Shown piece after piece: positions 35,478-46,690 of a DNA stretch of 64,000 bases; within the stretch, counting starts at the first letter, position 1; every line of letters starts with the position of its first letter. The notes beneath the pieces were generated by a model that searched no databases, was not told the DNA's origin, and was given only the letters and a program-made list of their open reading frames with translations. The DNA comes from Nocardia brasiliensis NBRC 14402. GTDB taxonomy: Bacteria; Actinomycetota; Actinomycetes; Mycobacteriales; Mycobacteriaceae. The DNA lies in contig NZ_BAFT02000061.1 of the NCBI RefSeq assembly GCF_000308475.2, positions 1 to 64,000 of the forward strand, read 5' to 3'. The translations under genes and the position numbers were made by a program.

Positions 35478-36529
35478 GGGCGGCGCAGATAGTCGAGTAC
35501 GGCGCCCCGCTCGTCGTGCGCGAGCTGCCCGATCCCGTCCCCGAACCGGACGGCGTGGTGCTCGCGGTCCGCGCCACCGGCGTCTGCCGCAGCGATTGGC
35601 ATGCGTGGCAAGGTGATTGGGGTTGGATGGGCGGACAGGTGGCGCTGCCGCGCACGCTCGGGCACGAACTGGTCGGCGAGGTCGTGGCAGTCGGTGCCGA
35701 CGTGCGCACGGTGCGCCTCGGCGACCGCGTCACGGTGCCGTTCCATCTGGCCTGCGGCACCTGCGCGCAGTGCCGGTCCGGACAGGCCAATATCTGCGAC
35801 GCCATGCAGGTGCTCGGCTTCTGGTGCGACGGTGGCTATGCCGAGTTCGTGCCGATCCCGGACGCAGATTTCAACTGTGTGCGCGTACCCGAGACGCTGA
35901 CCCCGGTGGCGGCGAGTGCGATCGGCTGCCGATTCATGACGGCATTCCACGCGGTCACCGGACAGGGACAGGTACGCCCCGGCGAATGGGTCGCGGTACA
36001 CGGTGTCGGCGGTGTCGGACTCGCCGCCGTGCAGATCGCCACTGCCGCAGGCGCTTGCGTGGTGGCCGTGGACATCGATGCCGCCAAACTCGCGCTGGCC
36101 GCGGAGCAGGGCGCGCTCGCCACCGTCGACGCGAGCGTCGAGGCGGACGTGCCCGCAGCGGTCCAGGCCGCCACCGACGGCGGCGCGCACGTCTCGATCG
36201 ATGCCCTCGGCACCCGCGTCACGGTCGTCAATTCCCTTCGCTCGCTGCGCAAACGCGGCAGACACGTGCAGGTCGGGCTGACCAGCGCCGACGACGCCGG
36301 GCAGATCGCGATCCCGGTGGACACCGTCACCCTCGGCGAGCTGACCCTCGTCGGCTCGCACGGCAACCCGCACACCAGCTACCCGTGGCTGCTCACCCTG
36401 GTCGAGTCCGGCCGCCTCACCCCGCAATCCCTGGTCCAGCGCACCGTAGCGCTCGAGCAGGCCGGGGATGTCCTTGCCGCGATGAGCGATTTCAGCACCA
36501 GCGGCATCACCGTCATCGACCGCTTCTGA
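35474..36529 (+). CDS. Zinc-dependent alcohol dehydrogenase
   Basis: 351 residues, medium-chain dehydrogenase family. Catalytic zinc candidates are Cys38 (GVCRSDWH) and His64-Glu65 (GHE). The structural zinc site has four cysteines at 94, 97, 100 and 108. The NAD(P) loop is GVGGVG. The GTG start overlaps the P450 stop (GTGA). Expected to oxidise the alcohol made by the P450 to the aldehyde on the PBD side chain. It forms one unit with the aldehyde dehydrogenase that follows after 19 bases. Confidence 0.9.
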   Translation: MRAAQIVEYGAPLVVRELPDPVPEPDGVVLAVRATGVCRSDWHAWQGDWGWMGGQVALPRTLGHELVGEVVAVGADVRTVRLGDRVTVPFHLACGTCAQCRSGQANICDAMQVLGFWCDGGYAEFVPIPDADFNCVRVPETLTPVAASAIGCRFMTAFHAVTGQGQVRPGEWVAVHGVGGVGLAAVQIATAAGACVVAVDIDAAKLALAAEQGALATVDASVEADVPAAVQAATDGGAHVSIDALGTRVTVVNSLRSLRKRGRHVQVGLTSADDAGQIAIPVDTVTLGELTLVGSHGNPHTSYPWLLTLVESGRLTPQSLVQRTVALEQAGDVLAAMSDFSTSGITVIDRF

Positions 36530-36548
36530 CCCGGACCGGGAGGACACC

Positions 36549-38036
36549 GTGGAAACCTTTTCCAGCACACCGGGTCCGGCGGCACAGCACTTCCTGTCCG
36601 GGCCGCACCTGCTCTATCTGGGCGGCGAGTTCGTCGCCGCCGCGGACGGCCGGACCTTCGGCACCGTCGACCCGTCCACCGGCGCACCGATCACGCAGGT
36701 CGCGCACGCGGGACCGGCCGACGTATCCGCGGCGGTCACGGCGGCGCGCGCCGCGCTCGAAGGGCCGTGGGGCGCACTGTCGGCCGCGGATCGCGGCACC
36801 CTCCTCACTCGATTGGCCGACCGCATCGAGGGCAACGCCGACCAACTCGCCCAGCTCGAAGCCCTCGACGGCGGCAAGCCGATCAGCGTGACCCGCGCGC
36901 TCGACATCCCGGCCGCCGCAGCGCAATTCCGCTACTTTGCGGGGTGGCCGACCAAGCTGGAGGGCGAGACGATCCCGGTCGCGGTGCCGAACACGCTGTG
37001 CTACACCCGCAAAGAGCCGGTCGGCGTGTGCGCGCAGATCATCCCGTGGAACTTCTCGCTGCTGATGGCGGCGTGGAAGATCGGCGCGGCCCTGGCCGCA
37101 GGATGCACCGTGGTGGTGAAACCGGCCGAACAGACACCGCTGACCGTGCTGCGCCTCGCCGAACTCGTCGCGGAGGCCGGGTTTCCGCCCGGCACGGTCA
37201 ATGTGCTCACCGGCGACGGCACCACCGGCGCGGCGCTGGTCGAGCATCCCGGCGTCGACAAGATCGTGTTCACCGGTTCCACCGCGGTGGGGCGCGAGAT
37301 CGGCGCGAAGGCCGGCGCGCAGCTCAAGCCGGTCACGCTCGAACTGGGCGGGAAGAGCCCGAACATCATTCTGCCGGACGCCGATCTCGACGCGGCGATC
37401 GCCGGCGCCTTCAACGGGATCTACTTCAATACCGGCCAGGCGTGCAATGCCGCGTCCCGGCTCTTCGTCCACGAGAGCGTGTTCGACGAGGTCGTCGCGG
37501 GACTGTTGACGCGGGTCGAGAAGGCACAGGTGGGTCCGGCACTGGACCCGGCCACCGAACTCGGGCCAGTGATCTCGGCCGAGCAGTACCACCGGGTGCG
37601 CGGGTATCTCCAGGAGGGCGTCACCGCGGGGGCGACCCTGAAAGCCGGTATCGTGCCACCGGTTTCGCCCCAGGGCGGCTACTTCGTCGCGCCCGCGCTC
37701 TTCGTCGACGTCGACCCGCGGATGCGGATCTGCCGCGAGGAGATCTTCGGGCCGGTGCTCGTGGCCGCGCCGTTCGAACACGTAGACGAGGTGGTGCGCC
37801 AGGCCAACGACACGGATTACGGTCTGGCCGCGGGCATCTGGACCCAGCACCTCGGCCGGGCACACACCCTCGCCGCCCGGCTGCGCGCCGGATCGGTCTA
37901 CCTCAACACCTGGGCGCCGGGCGATCCGGCAGCCCCGTTCGGCGGCGTCAAGGCCTCCGGGGTCGGCCGCGAGATGGGCCGCGCGGGCGTCGAGGCCTAT
38001 CTCGAGCCGAAAACCGTGTGGGCGACGCTCGCCTGA
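36549..38036 (+). CDS. Aldehyde dehydrogenase
   Basis: 495 residues, NAD(P)-dependent. The catalytic Cys299 (FNTGQACNAASR), the general base region LELGGKSPN, the cofactor loop FTGSTAVG and the C-terminal PFGGVKASGVGREMG are all present. GTG start with GGGAGG upstream. Predicted to turn the side-chain aldehyde into the carboxylic acid that the AsnB-like enzyme amidates. Betaine-aldehyde-type homologues are common in central metabolism, so the assignment rests on its place between the alcohol dehydrogenase and amidotransferase genes. Confidence 0.9.
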   Translation: METFSSTPGPAAQHFLSGPHLLYLGGEFVAAADGRTFGTVDPSTGAPITQVAHAGPADVSAAVTAARAALEGPWGALSAADRGTLLTRLADRIEGNADQLAQLEALDGGKPISVTRALDIPAAAAQFRYFAGWPTKLEGETIPVAVPNTLCYTRKEPVGVCAQIIPWNFSLLMAAWKIGAALAAGCTVVVKPAEQTPLTVLRLAELVAEAGFPPGTVNVLTGDGTTGAALVEHPGVDKIVFTGSTAVGREIGAKAGAQLKPVTLELGGKSPNIILPDADLDAAIAGAFNGIYFNTGQACNAASRLFVHESVFDEVVAGLLTRVEKAQVGPALDPATELGPVISAEQYHRVRGYLQEGVTAGATLKAGIVPPVSPQGGYFVAPALFVDVDPRMRICREEIFGPVLVAAPFEHVDEVVRQANDTDYGLAAGIWTQHLGRAHTLAARLRAGSVYLNTWAPGDPAAPFGGVKASGVGREMGRAGVEAYLEPKTVWATLA

Positions 38037-38064
38037 GCCGTCGACAGCAGCGAAAGGACCAACG

Positions 38065-39927
38065 ATGTGCGGAATCACCGGCTGGGTCGCGCTCGACCGT
38101 GACCTCACCGCCGCAGGCCGGACAGTACAGGCCATGGTCGACACCATGGCCGCCCGTGGCCCCGACGACGAAGGCATGTGGCTGCACCCGCGCTGCGCCC
38201 TCGGGCACCGGCGGCTCTCGGTGATCGACCTCGAGGGCGGCAAGCAGCCGATGGCCACACCGGAAAAACTTTCCGACGGAACACCGTTGGCCGTACTGAG
38301 TTACAGCGGCGAGGTGTACAACTTCGTCGAACTGCGCGACGACCTCCTGACACTTGGCCATCGCTTCCGCACCAGAAGCGATACCGAAGTCGTGCTGCGC
38401 GCCTACCTCGAATGGGGAACGGGCTTCGTGCGGCGGCTCAACGGGATGTTCGCCTTCGCGATCTGGGACAGCCGCACCGAAGAACTGCTGCTGTACCGCG
38501 ATCGGCTCGGCGTCAAACCGCTGTTCTACTACCCCACCGGCGACGGCCTGCTCTTCGGATCCGAGCCGAAAGCCGTGCTCGCCCATCCGGAAAGCCGCGC
38601 CGAACTGTCCTTCGACGGGCTGCGCGACGTGCTGTCGTTCGTCCGCGTGCCCGGCCGGACACCGCTACGAGGCATGTACGAGGTGCGGCCCGGCCATGTG
38701 CTCCGGTTCCGGGACGGCCGGCGGACCGAGGAGAAGTACTGGGAGCTGCGCTCCTGGCCGCACACCGACGATGTGGCCAGCAGCGTCGGCAAGGTGCGAG
38801 AGCTGTTGGGGGATATCGTCTCCCGGCAGATGGTCGCCGACGTTCCGCTGTGCACGCTACTGTCCGGCGGGCTGGATTCCAGCGCGCTGACCGCCCTCGG
38901 TCAGCGCACGCTCGACGCCGGCCGCGGTGGCCGGATCCGCAGCTTCTCGGTGGATTTCGTCGGCCAGGTGGAAAATTTCGAGCCGGAACCGCTGCGCGAA
39001 GCGCCGGACGCGCCGTTCGCCGCGGAACTGGTCCGCCACGTCGGCACCGATCATCGAATCATCCTGCTGGACAACGCGGATCTGGCGTCGCCGAACGCAC
39101 GAGCGGCGGTGTTGCGCGCCTGGGATCTCCCCTACGGCGACGGCGATCTCGGACCATCGCTCTATCTGCTGTTCCGCGCGGTGCGGCAGGAATCGACCGT
39201 CGCCCTGTCCGGTGAATCGGCGGACGAGGTGTTCGGCGGCTACCTCTGGTTCCACGATCAGCGTGCGGTGCAGGCCGATACGTTCCCGTGGCACGCGCTC
39301 GGCGAGCGCTCCGTCGCCGAACAGTCCACGGCCTTCCTGGATCCCGATCTGACGGCGCAGCTCAACCTCACCGAATACATTGCGGACCAATATCACACGG
39401 CCCTGCGGGAAGTTCCGGAACTGCCCGGCGAGACCGGGCTCGACCGCCGGATGCGGGCCGCGAGCTACCTGAATCTCACCCGGTTCCTCCCGGTCATGCT
39501 CGACCGCAAGGACCGGCTGAGCATGGCGAGCGGGATCGAGGTGCGGGTACCGTTCTGCGACCACCGCCTGGTCGAGTACGTCTTCAACGCCCCGTGGTCG
39601 ATGAAGACCTTCGACGGCCGGGAGAAGAGTCTGTTGCGCGCCGCGACGCGGGATCTGCTGCCGGACTCCATCGTGCAACGCCGTAAAGCGCCCTATCCGT
39701 CCACCCAGGATGCGGGCTACGACAAGGCGATCAAGCAGGTCCTCGGCAAGATCGTCGCGGAGCCGAGTTCACCGTCGCTGCCGCTGCTCGATCTGGATGC
39801 GCTCCACCGGCATCTGGATCAGCCCGTCGACAAGCCTGTTTCGATGCAGGAAAGAGGGCTACTCAACGAAACACCGATCCGCATCGACGAGTGGCTCACC
39901 GCTTACGACGTGCGCGTCCTGGTATAG
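38065..39927 (+). CDS. Glutamine-hydrolysing asparagine synthetase-like amidotransferase (acrylamide formation)
   Basis: 620 residues. N-terminal class II glutaminase with processed Cys2 (MCGITGW) and the RGPDDEG and GHRRLSVIDL blocks. C-terminal ATP-pyrophosphatase/synthetase domain with SGGLDSS (267-273). In anthramycin-type clusters this protein is proposed to amidate the side-chain acid to the primary carboxamide. AsnB for asparagine itself is the alternative, but the gene is the last member of the rightward operon and its TAG stop lies in the operator of the next gene. Confidence 0.9.
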   Translation: MCGITGWVALDRDLTAAGRTVQAMVDTMAARGPDDEGMWLHPRCALGHRRLSVIDLEGGKQPMATPEKLSDGTPLAVLSYSGEVYNFVELRDDLLTLGHRFRTRSDTEVVLRAYLEWGTGFVRRLNGMFAFAIWDSRTEELLLYRDRLGVKPLFYYPTGDGLLFGSEPKAVLAHPESRAELSFDGLRDVLSFVRVPGRTPLRGMYEVRPGHVLRFRDGRRTEEKYWELRSWPHTDDVASSVGKVRELLGDIVSRQMVADVPLCTLLSGGLDSSALTALGQRTLDAGRGGRIRSFSVDFVGQVENFEPEPLREAPDAPFAAELVRHVGTDHRIILLDNADLASPNARAAVLRAWDLPYGDGDLGPSLYLLFRAVRQESTVALSGESADEVFGGYLWFHDQRAVQADTFPWHALGERSVAEQSTAFLDPDLTAQLNLTEYIADQYHTALREVPELPGETGLDRRMRAASYLNLTRFLPVMLDRKDRLSMASGIEVRVPFCDHRLVEYVFNAPWSMKTFDGREKSLLRAATRDLLPDSIVQRRKAPYPSTQDAGYDKAIKQVLGKIVAEPSSPSLPLLDLDALHRHLDQPVDKPVSMQERGLLNETPIRIDEWLTAYDVRVLV

Positions 39928-39948
39928 TTTCCTTTTGGAAACTAGTTT
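39925..39948. promoter_or_regulatory. Probable MarR operator, copy 2 (uvrA-like promoter)
   Basis: TAGTTTCC-TTTT-GGAAACTA (39925-39944) is a perfect palindrome; continued to 39948 it also contains the AAACTAGTTT palindrome of copy 1. Its reverse strand matches copy 1 at 20 of 24 positions, including a 12-base identical run. It begins on the stop codon of the amidotransferase gene and ends 23 bases before the uvrA-like ATG. Confidence 0.72.
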
Positions 39949-39971
39949 GGTCACGCTGAGGGGAGTCGGAG

Positions 39972-42263
<2,292 letters not shown>

Positions 42264-42279
42264 CCCCGACCCGCCCCTC

Positions 42280-42409
42280 CCCCTGACCAGGGGTGATTTC
42301 TGCATATTTGCAGACTGGATCTGCGTGATTCCTTATTGTCTGCGGACAGGTGGGCCTCGATACTGGCCAACCGAGCCCGTGTGTGGTGCGTCACATGCGC
42401 GCACACGGG
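42280..42409 (+). promoter_or_regulatory. Three inverted repeats between the uvrA-like and transporter genes
   Basis: A short hairpin CCCCTGACCAGGGG (42280-42293), 17 bases after the uvrA-like stop, is a possible terminator. TCTGCA-TATT-TGCAGA (42299-42314) is a perfect palindrome and CCCGTGTG/CACACGGG (42376-42383, 42402-42409) a longer spaced repeat ending 30 bases before the transporter ATG. The last two are candidate operators of the transporter gene. Confidence 0.4.
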
Positions 42410-42438
42410 TGGTGTGTAGAAAGATGAGGGACAGCTCC

Positions 42439-43878
42439 ATGACGGCCACGATCGACGAAACCAGCTCCGAGAAGGGACTAGCGCGAATCGCGCAGTCACT
42501 CGCGAAATGGACGGAGAAATGGTTTCCGGACGCCTATGTCGTCGCCTTGGCCGGTGTATTCATCGTGGCCGTCGCGGCATTGGCGAACGGCTCGTCGCCG
42601 CAGGCCGTGGTGACCGCGTTCGGCGACGGCTTCTGGGATCTCACGGCGTTCACCCTGCAGATGGCCATGGTCGTGCTGACCGGCTACGTGGTGGCCACTT
42701 CCCCACCGGTCGCGCGGCTCATCGAACGCCTCGCCGCCGTACCGCGATCCGCGGCCGGCGCGGTGAGTTTCGTTGCGTTCCTGAGCATGTCGGTGTCCTT
42801 CCTGAACTGGGGACTCAGTCTGGTGTTCGGCGGCCTGCTGGCCCGCGCGATCGCCCGGCGCACCGATCTGCGGGTGGACTATCGCGCGCTCGGCGCGGCG
42901 GCCTTCATGGGGCTGGGTGCCGTGTGGGCACTGGGCATCTCGTCCTCGGCCGCGCAGTTGCAGGCGACGGCTGGTTCCTTACCGCCCGCCCTGCTGCGGA
43001 TCACCGGCGTCCTGGACTTCGGGATGACGATCTTCACCTGGCAGTCGTTGCTGATGTGCGCGATCATCATGGCCATCACCGTGGTCATCGCTCATTTCTC
43101 GGCGCCGAAGGGCGAGGCGATCAAGACCGCCGAAGAACTCGAGGTCGACCTCGACGATCAGCCCGACGAGGTCGCCCCGCGGGCGCGGCCCGGCGAATGG
43201 CTCGAGTACAGCCGTATCCTGCCGATCGTCGCGGGGCTGATGACGTTGGGCTGGTTGATCTCCCAGTTCGTCACCAAGGCGGCGCTCACCGTGGTGAGCA
43301 GCCTCAACGGCTACCTGCTCGTCTTCCTCGTGCTCGGCTTGGTGCTACACGGGACGCCGCGCAAATTCCTGCAAGCCGTCACCCTGGCCGTGCCCGCCAC
43401 CGCGGGCATCCTGGTGCAGTTCCCGCTCTACGCGGCGATGGCCGCGATCCTCACCAAAGCGAAAGGGCGCGGCGGGATCACCGTCTCCGAGCACCTGGCC
43501 GACTTCTTCACCAGCATCGGCGGCGGTGGCACCTTCGCCGTCGTGATCGCCATCTACACCGTGGTACTCGGCATCTTCGTCCCGTCCGGCGGCGGAAAAT
43601 GGTTGGTCGAAGCGCCTTACGTCATGCAGTCGGCGACCGATGTGCAGATGAATCTCGGCTGGACGGTGCAGATCTACAATGTGGCCGAGGCGCTGCCGAA
43701 CCTGATCAACCCGTTCTTCATGCTGCCGTTGCTCGCGGTACTGAAACTGCGGGCGCGCGATCTCGTCGGGTTCACGTTCCTGCAGTTCATCTTCCACCTG
43801 CCGGTGGTGCTGCTGCTGGTCTGGCTGCTCGGCATGACGTTCGACTACGTCCCGCCGATCATCCCCGCCGGCAAGTGA
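42439..43878 (+). CDS. atoE: Short-chain fatty acid transporter (AtoE family)
   Basis: 479 residues, about 12 to 13 hydrophobic segments, matching the AtoE/TIGR00366 family for acetoacetate and short-chain fatty acid uptake. Family-like segments include SFLNWGLSLVFGGLLARAIARR, VPSGGGKWLVEAPYV and the C-terminal FHLPVVLLLVWLLG. A charged cytoplasmic loop (about residues 220-255) separates two halves. The ATG at 42439 has GAGGGA upstream and is preferred over the in-frame ATG at 42424, which overlaps that site. It appears to be outside the PBD cluster. No acetoacetate metabolism genes lie beside it. Confidence 0.85.
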   Translation: MTATIDETSSEKGLARIAQSLAKWTEKWFPDAYVVALAGVFIVAVAALANGSSPQAVVTAFGDGFWDLTAFTLQMAMVVLTGYVVATSPPVARLIERLAAVPRSAAGAVSFVAFLSMSVSFLNWGLSLVFGGLLARAIARRTDLRVDYRALGAAAFMGLGAVWALGISSSAAQLQATAGSLPPALLRITGVLDFGMTIFTWQSLLMCAIIMAITVVIAHFSAPKGEAIKTAEELEVDLDDQPDEVAPRARPGEWLEYSRILPIVAGLMTLGWLISQFVTKAALTVVSSLNGYLLVFLVLGLVLHGTPRKFLQAVTLAVPATAGILVQFPLYAAMAAILTKAKGRGGITVSEHLADFFTSIGGGGTFAVVIAIYTVVLGIFVPSGGGKWLVEAPYVMQSATDVQMNLGWTVQIYNVAEALPNLINPFFMLPLLAVLKLRARDLVGFTFLQFIFHLPVVLLLVWLLGMTFDYVPPIIPAGK

Positions 43879-43942
43879 GATCGGTTCGGCCGCAATAGCC
43901 GAAAGCCGTTGATCAGCAGCCGGTCCGGTGGATTCTGAGGGC

Positions 43943-44545
43943 ATGAGGATCTACGCCGACCGCCCGGCCACCGCACTGCGCCAGCTCGTCACCGATCTCC
44001 TCGTGGCGGCGTGGGTGTACGGCACCATCCGCGCCGCCCTGTGGCTACACGACCTGGTGCTGGCCCTCGCCGTGCCCGGGCGCAAACTCGAAGGCGCGGG
44101 CGGGGGCCTGGCCGACAACCTCGACACCGTCGGCGACAAGGTGGGCCGGGTTCCCGTGGTGGGCGACGAATTGACCTCGCCGTTCGAGCGAGCCGCCACG
44201 GCGGCCCGTACGATCGCCGAGGCGGGCCACGATCAGCAGGACCTCGTCGGCGATCTCGCGCTCGCCCTCGCCATCGGCCTGTCCGTCGTTCCGCTCGGGC
44301 TGGTCCTGTTCGTCTGGCTGCCGCTGCGGCTGCGCTGGATCCGCCGCGCCGCCACCGCGACTCGGTTGCGCTCGGACCCCGGCGGACGAGACCTCCTCGC
44401 CCTGCGCGCCCTCGCCCACCAACCACTGCGCCGGCTCGACCGCATCGACCCCGAGGTGGTCACCGCCTGGCGACGCGGCGACGACGCCACCGTCCGCGCC
44501 CTCGCCACCCTCGAGCTCCGCACCCTCGGCCTCCGCGGATCCTGA
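43943..44545 (+). CDS. Conserved hypothetical membrane protein
   Basis: 200 residues with two likely membrane segments: a first hydrophobic stretch around 14-42 and a strong one around 112-135 (LALALAIGLSVVPLGLVLFVWLPLR). Between them lies a Gly/Ala-rich extracytoplasmic stretch with GGLADNLDTVGDKVGRVP. The C-terminal part is basic and cytoplasmic. Similar proteins occur in Nocardia and relatives but I know no function. The ATG at 43943 has TGAGGG upstream; an ATG 15 bases earlier is possible. Confidence 0.65.
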   Translation: MRIYADRPATALRQLVTDLLVAAWVYGTIRAALWLHDLVLALAVPGRKLEGAGGGLADNLDTVGDKVGRVPVVGDELTSPFERAATAARTIAEAGHDQQDLVGDLALALAIGLSVVPLGLVLFVWLPLRLRWIRRAATATRLRSDPGGRDLLALRALAHQPLRRLDRIDPEVVTAWRRGDDATVRALATLELRTLGLRGS

Positions 44546-44572
44546 TCCCCGCCCGGAGGTCAGCTGATCAGG
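44541..44572. terminator. Possible bidirectional terminator
   Basis: CCTGATC (44541-44547) and GATCAGG (44566-44572), each flanked by C4 or G4 runs, form a stem between two convergent genes. No long U-tract follows. Confidence 0.45.
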
Positions 44573-44605
44573 GGAAATCGACGACGGCGTCGGCCGAGCA
44601 GGCAA

Positions 44606-45151
44606 TTACGCCGGTTCCTCCTGATCGCCTGTCCGGCAAGCGATCTCGGCGTCGAGGGTCAGCAGGACCAGCGGCAGTGGACGGTCCACCTTGGACTGGA
44701 AGTCCGCCAGCAGGGGGTTGTCGGCCAGCACCCAGGCCGCGAACTCGTCGTAGTCCGCGCCTTCGAGCACCCGGCCGGTCCCCCGGTAGGTCTTGTCCCG
44801 CAGTTCGATGGTGACCTGCGGGTTCGCCTTGATGTTGTGCCACCAGGCCGGGTACCTCTCCTCCATGAACGAACTCACGTACATGATGTCGCCGCGATAC
44901 CCCGGGCCGAGCGGAACCGTATGCTGCTTGCCGCTTTTCGCGCCGGTGGTGGTGAGCAGGATCAGATCCCCACCCGCATACGCGCCACCCACCTTGCCCG
45001 AGTTCGCCCGGAACTCGGCGATCACATCCACATTCCCGTCGGTGATGCTGCCCGCCGGGTCCCACGCCTGGTTCCACGGCGCGTTCGGATCGTCGTAGTC
45101 GGTGATTGCCGCCTGATCAGTCTGCGGCGCAGTCGATTCGATTTCGCTCAT
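44606..45151 (-). CDS. F420-dependent (deazaflavin) nitroreductase/quinone reductase family protein
   Basis: 181 residues, DUF385/Ddn-like split beta-barrel. The family core LILLTTTGAKSGKQHTVPL followed by YVSSFMEERYPAWWHNIKANPQVTIEL is clear; these residues bind F420 and shape the pocket. An acidic N-terminal extension of about 35 residues precedes it. Start taken at MSEIES (45151). Mycobacterial relatives reduce quinones or nitro compounds with F420H2. It stands alone between two unrelated genes. Confidence 0.8.
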   Translation of the reverse strand: MSEIESTAPQTDQAAITDYDDPNAPWNQAWDPAGSITDGNVDVIAEFRANSGKVGGAYAGGDLILLTTTGAKSGKQHTVPLGPGYRGDIMYVSSFMEERYPAWWHNIKANPQVTIELRDKTYRGTGRVLEGADYDEFAAWVLADNPLLADFQSKVDRPLPLVLLTLDAEIACRTGDQEEPA

Positions 45152-45265
45152 GGTTCGAGCATGCCGACCCCTTAGGACACCTACAGTCCTAACGCCGATC
45201 ACCGTCCGGCAACCGCAGCCGGTGGTCCGCCGGGCCGCGGCTCTTCGCTCACGCCGCACCGCCGG

Positions 45266-46549
45266 TCAACACTGCCGATACCGAACCGAGAAGCCCTGCC
45301 CGGCAGACCAAGGCGGGTCGTTCGCGGGATACGCGCGATTGGTGACGGTCATCGACAGACTTTGTTCGAGGCAGACGCGTCGCATTCCTTCGGCGGTGAA
45401 GTAGTCGTCGGGGTCGGTGGTGACCAGGTAGTCGATCTCGGGCGAACCCAGCTCCGCGACGATCGGAAGATGCTGCTCTGCGAGCAGTCTCGCGTCGCCG
45501 AGATCCCGCGAGTGGAGCTGCTCGGTGACCCGAGGTCGCGGAGGCCGTGCCGGTAGGGCGGCGCCCGCAGCCATCAGCACGCTGTGCGGCATGGATCGGT
45601 CTTCGTTGAGTCGTTGCCAGACGGTGAACTCGCGCTCGGTCGGATATCTGCCGGCCACGGACAGCGACCCGCTCCCGGCGGCCGCAGGACCTACCTGCCA
45701 GCGCGCCCCCGCCAGCGCGGGAAACTCCCGCATCAAGCGCCGGTACGTGTCGCTCACGGCGCGGAAATCGTTCGCGGACGACAGTTTCAAGGAAATATCG
45801 CCGACCCCGATATCCATTCGCTCGAATTTGTCGCTCGATCTGTAGGCGTAGTGAGCCCACGTGCGGTAGGTCCATTTCACCTCGTCCCCGGGAAAGGCCT
45901 CGGTCAACGCGAACCACAGACCGGCGCGGTCCGGCGCTTCGACGAACCCGTCCTTCCCAGCCCTGAAGGCGCTGCCCGACTTCGAGCGACGGACTTCGAA
46001 CTCCGTCTCCCACTGATTGAAATCCGTTGCGGCCCATACCTGGTCACGGAACGCCTCGATCACCGCTCTGGTCTGCGCCGCCGACGCCTCTTCGGACAGC
46101 ACGACGACCGCCGAGAACAGACCGCCGATCTCGGTCGACACCTGATGAACTCCCGGCATACGGCCGAGCACAGTCGCGATATCCCTCGCCTCCCGGGTCA
46201 GCGCCGGTCGGTCATCGAAGGGCGCGACGGTCATGAGTTGCCAACCGCCGCAGGAAGACACGAAGACGCCGGCCAACGCGATCACCGACCACTTGAACCG
46301 CGGCCGACCGCGACGCCCGGTGCGGTAGAGCAGCACCGCGCCCACGATCAATGAGAGTCCGACACCGGCGACGATCATCCCCAGCGAAAAGGAGAAGGGC
46401 GCCAACGTGTTCCGGCACTCCAGGTAGTAGCAGGCGTCGGCGAACGTCACCGACAACAGCACGAACAGACCGGTCAGGGCGGCGACAGCGAAGACGATCC
46501 AGGCCGTATGGCTTCCGCCGAAACGCCGCCAGGACTGCGGGGTGGACAC
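45266..46549 (-). CDS. Hypothetical membrane protein
   Basis: 427 residues from a GTG at 46549; the frame is open to an ATG at 46627. Three membrane segments in the first 115 residues (AWIVFAVAALTGLFVLLSV, FSLGMIVAGVGLSLIVGAVLL, WSVIALAGVFVSSCGGW), with two cysteines in the first extracytoplasmic loop (ADACYYLECRN). A large soluble domain of about 300 residues follows, probably outside the membrane, containing HVSTEIGG-like alternating strands and a late pair of cysteines. I do not recognise the family. Isolated gene, no clear operon partner. Confidence 0.6.
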   Translation of the reverse strand: MSTPQSWRRFGGSHTAWIVFAVAALTGLFVLLSVTFADACYYLECRNTLAPFSFSLGMIVAGVGLSLIVGAVLLYRTGRRGRPRFKWSVIALAGVFVSSCGGWQLMTVAPFDDRPALTREARDIATVLGRMPGVHQVSTEIGGLFSAVVVLSEEASAAQTRAVIEAFRDQVWAATDFNQWETEFEVRRSKSGSAFRAGKDGFVEAPDRAGLWFALTEAFPGDEVKWTYRTWAHYAYRSSDKFERMDIGVGDISLKLSSANDFRAVSDTYRRLMREFPALAGARWQVGPAAAGSGSLSVAGRYPTEREFTVWQRLNEDRSMPHSVLMAAGAALPARPPRPRVTEQLHSRDLGDARLLAEQHLPIVAELGSPEIDYLVTTDPDDYFTAEGMRRVCLEQSLSMTVTNRAYPANDPPWSAGQGFSVRYRQC

Positions 46550-46690
46550 GAAGCCACGGTAGCGGACCGCGCGACACTTGCGCTGTTGCGCTTGTGGAGA
46601 TTTCGTGCAGAAGTCACGGACTGCCACTGTGCGGTTCAGCGGACGCCGAGCCGGCGAACTGCCTTACCGTGCGGCAGCGGCGGTTCGGCC

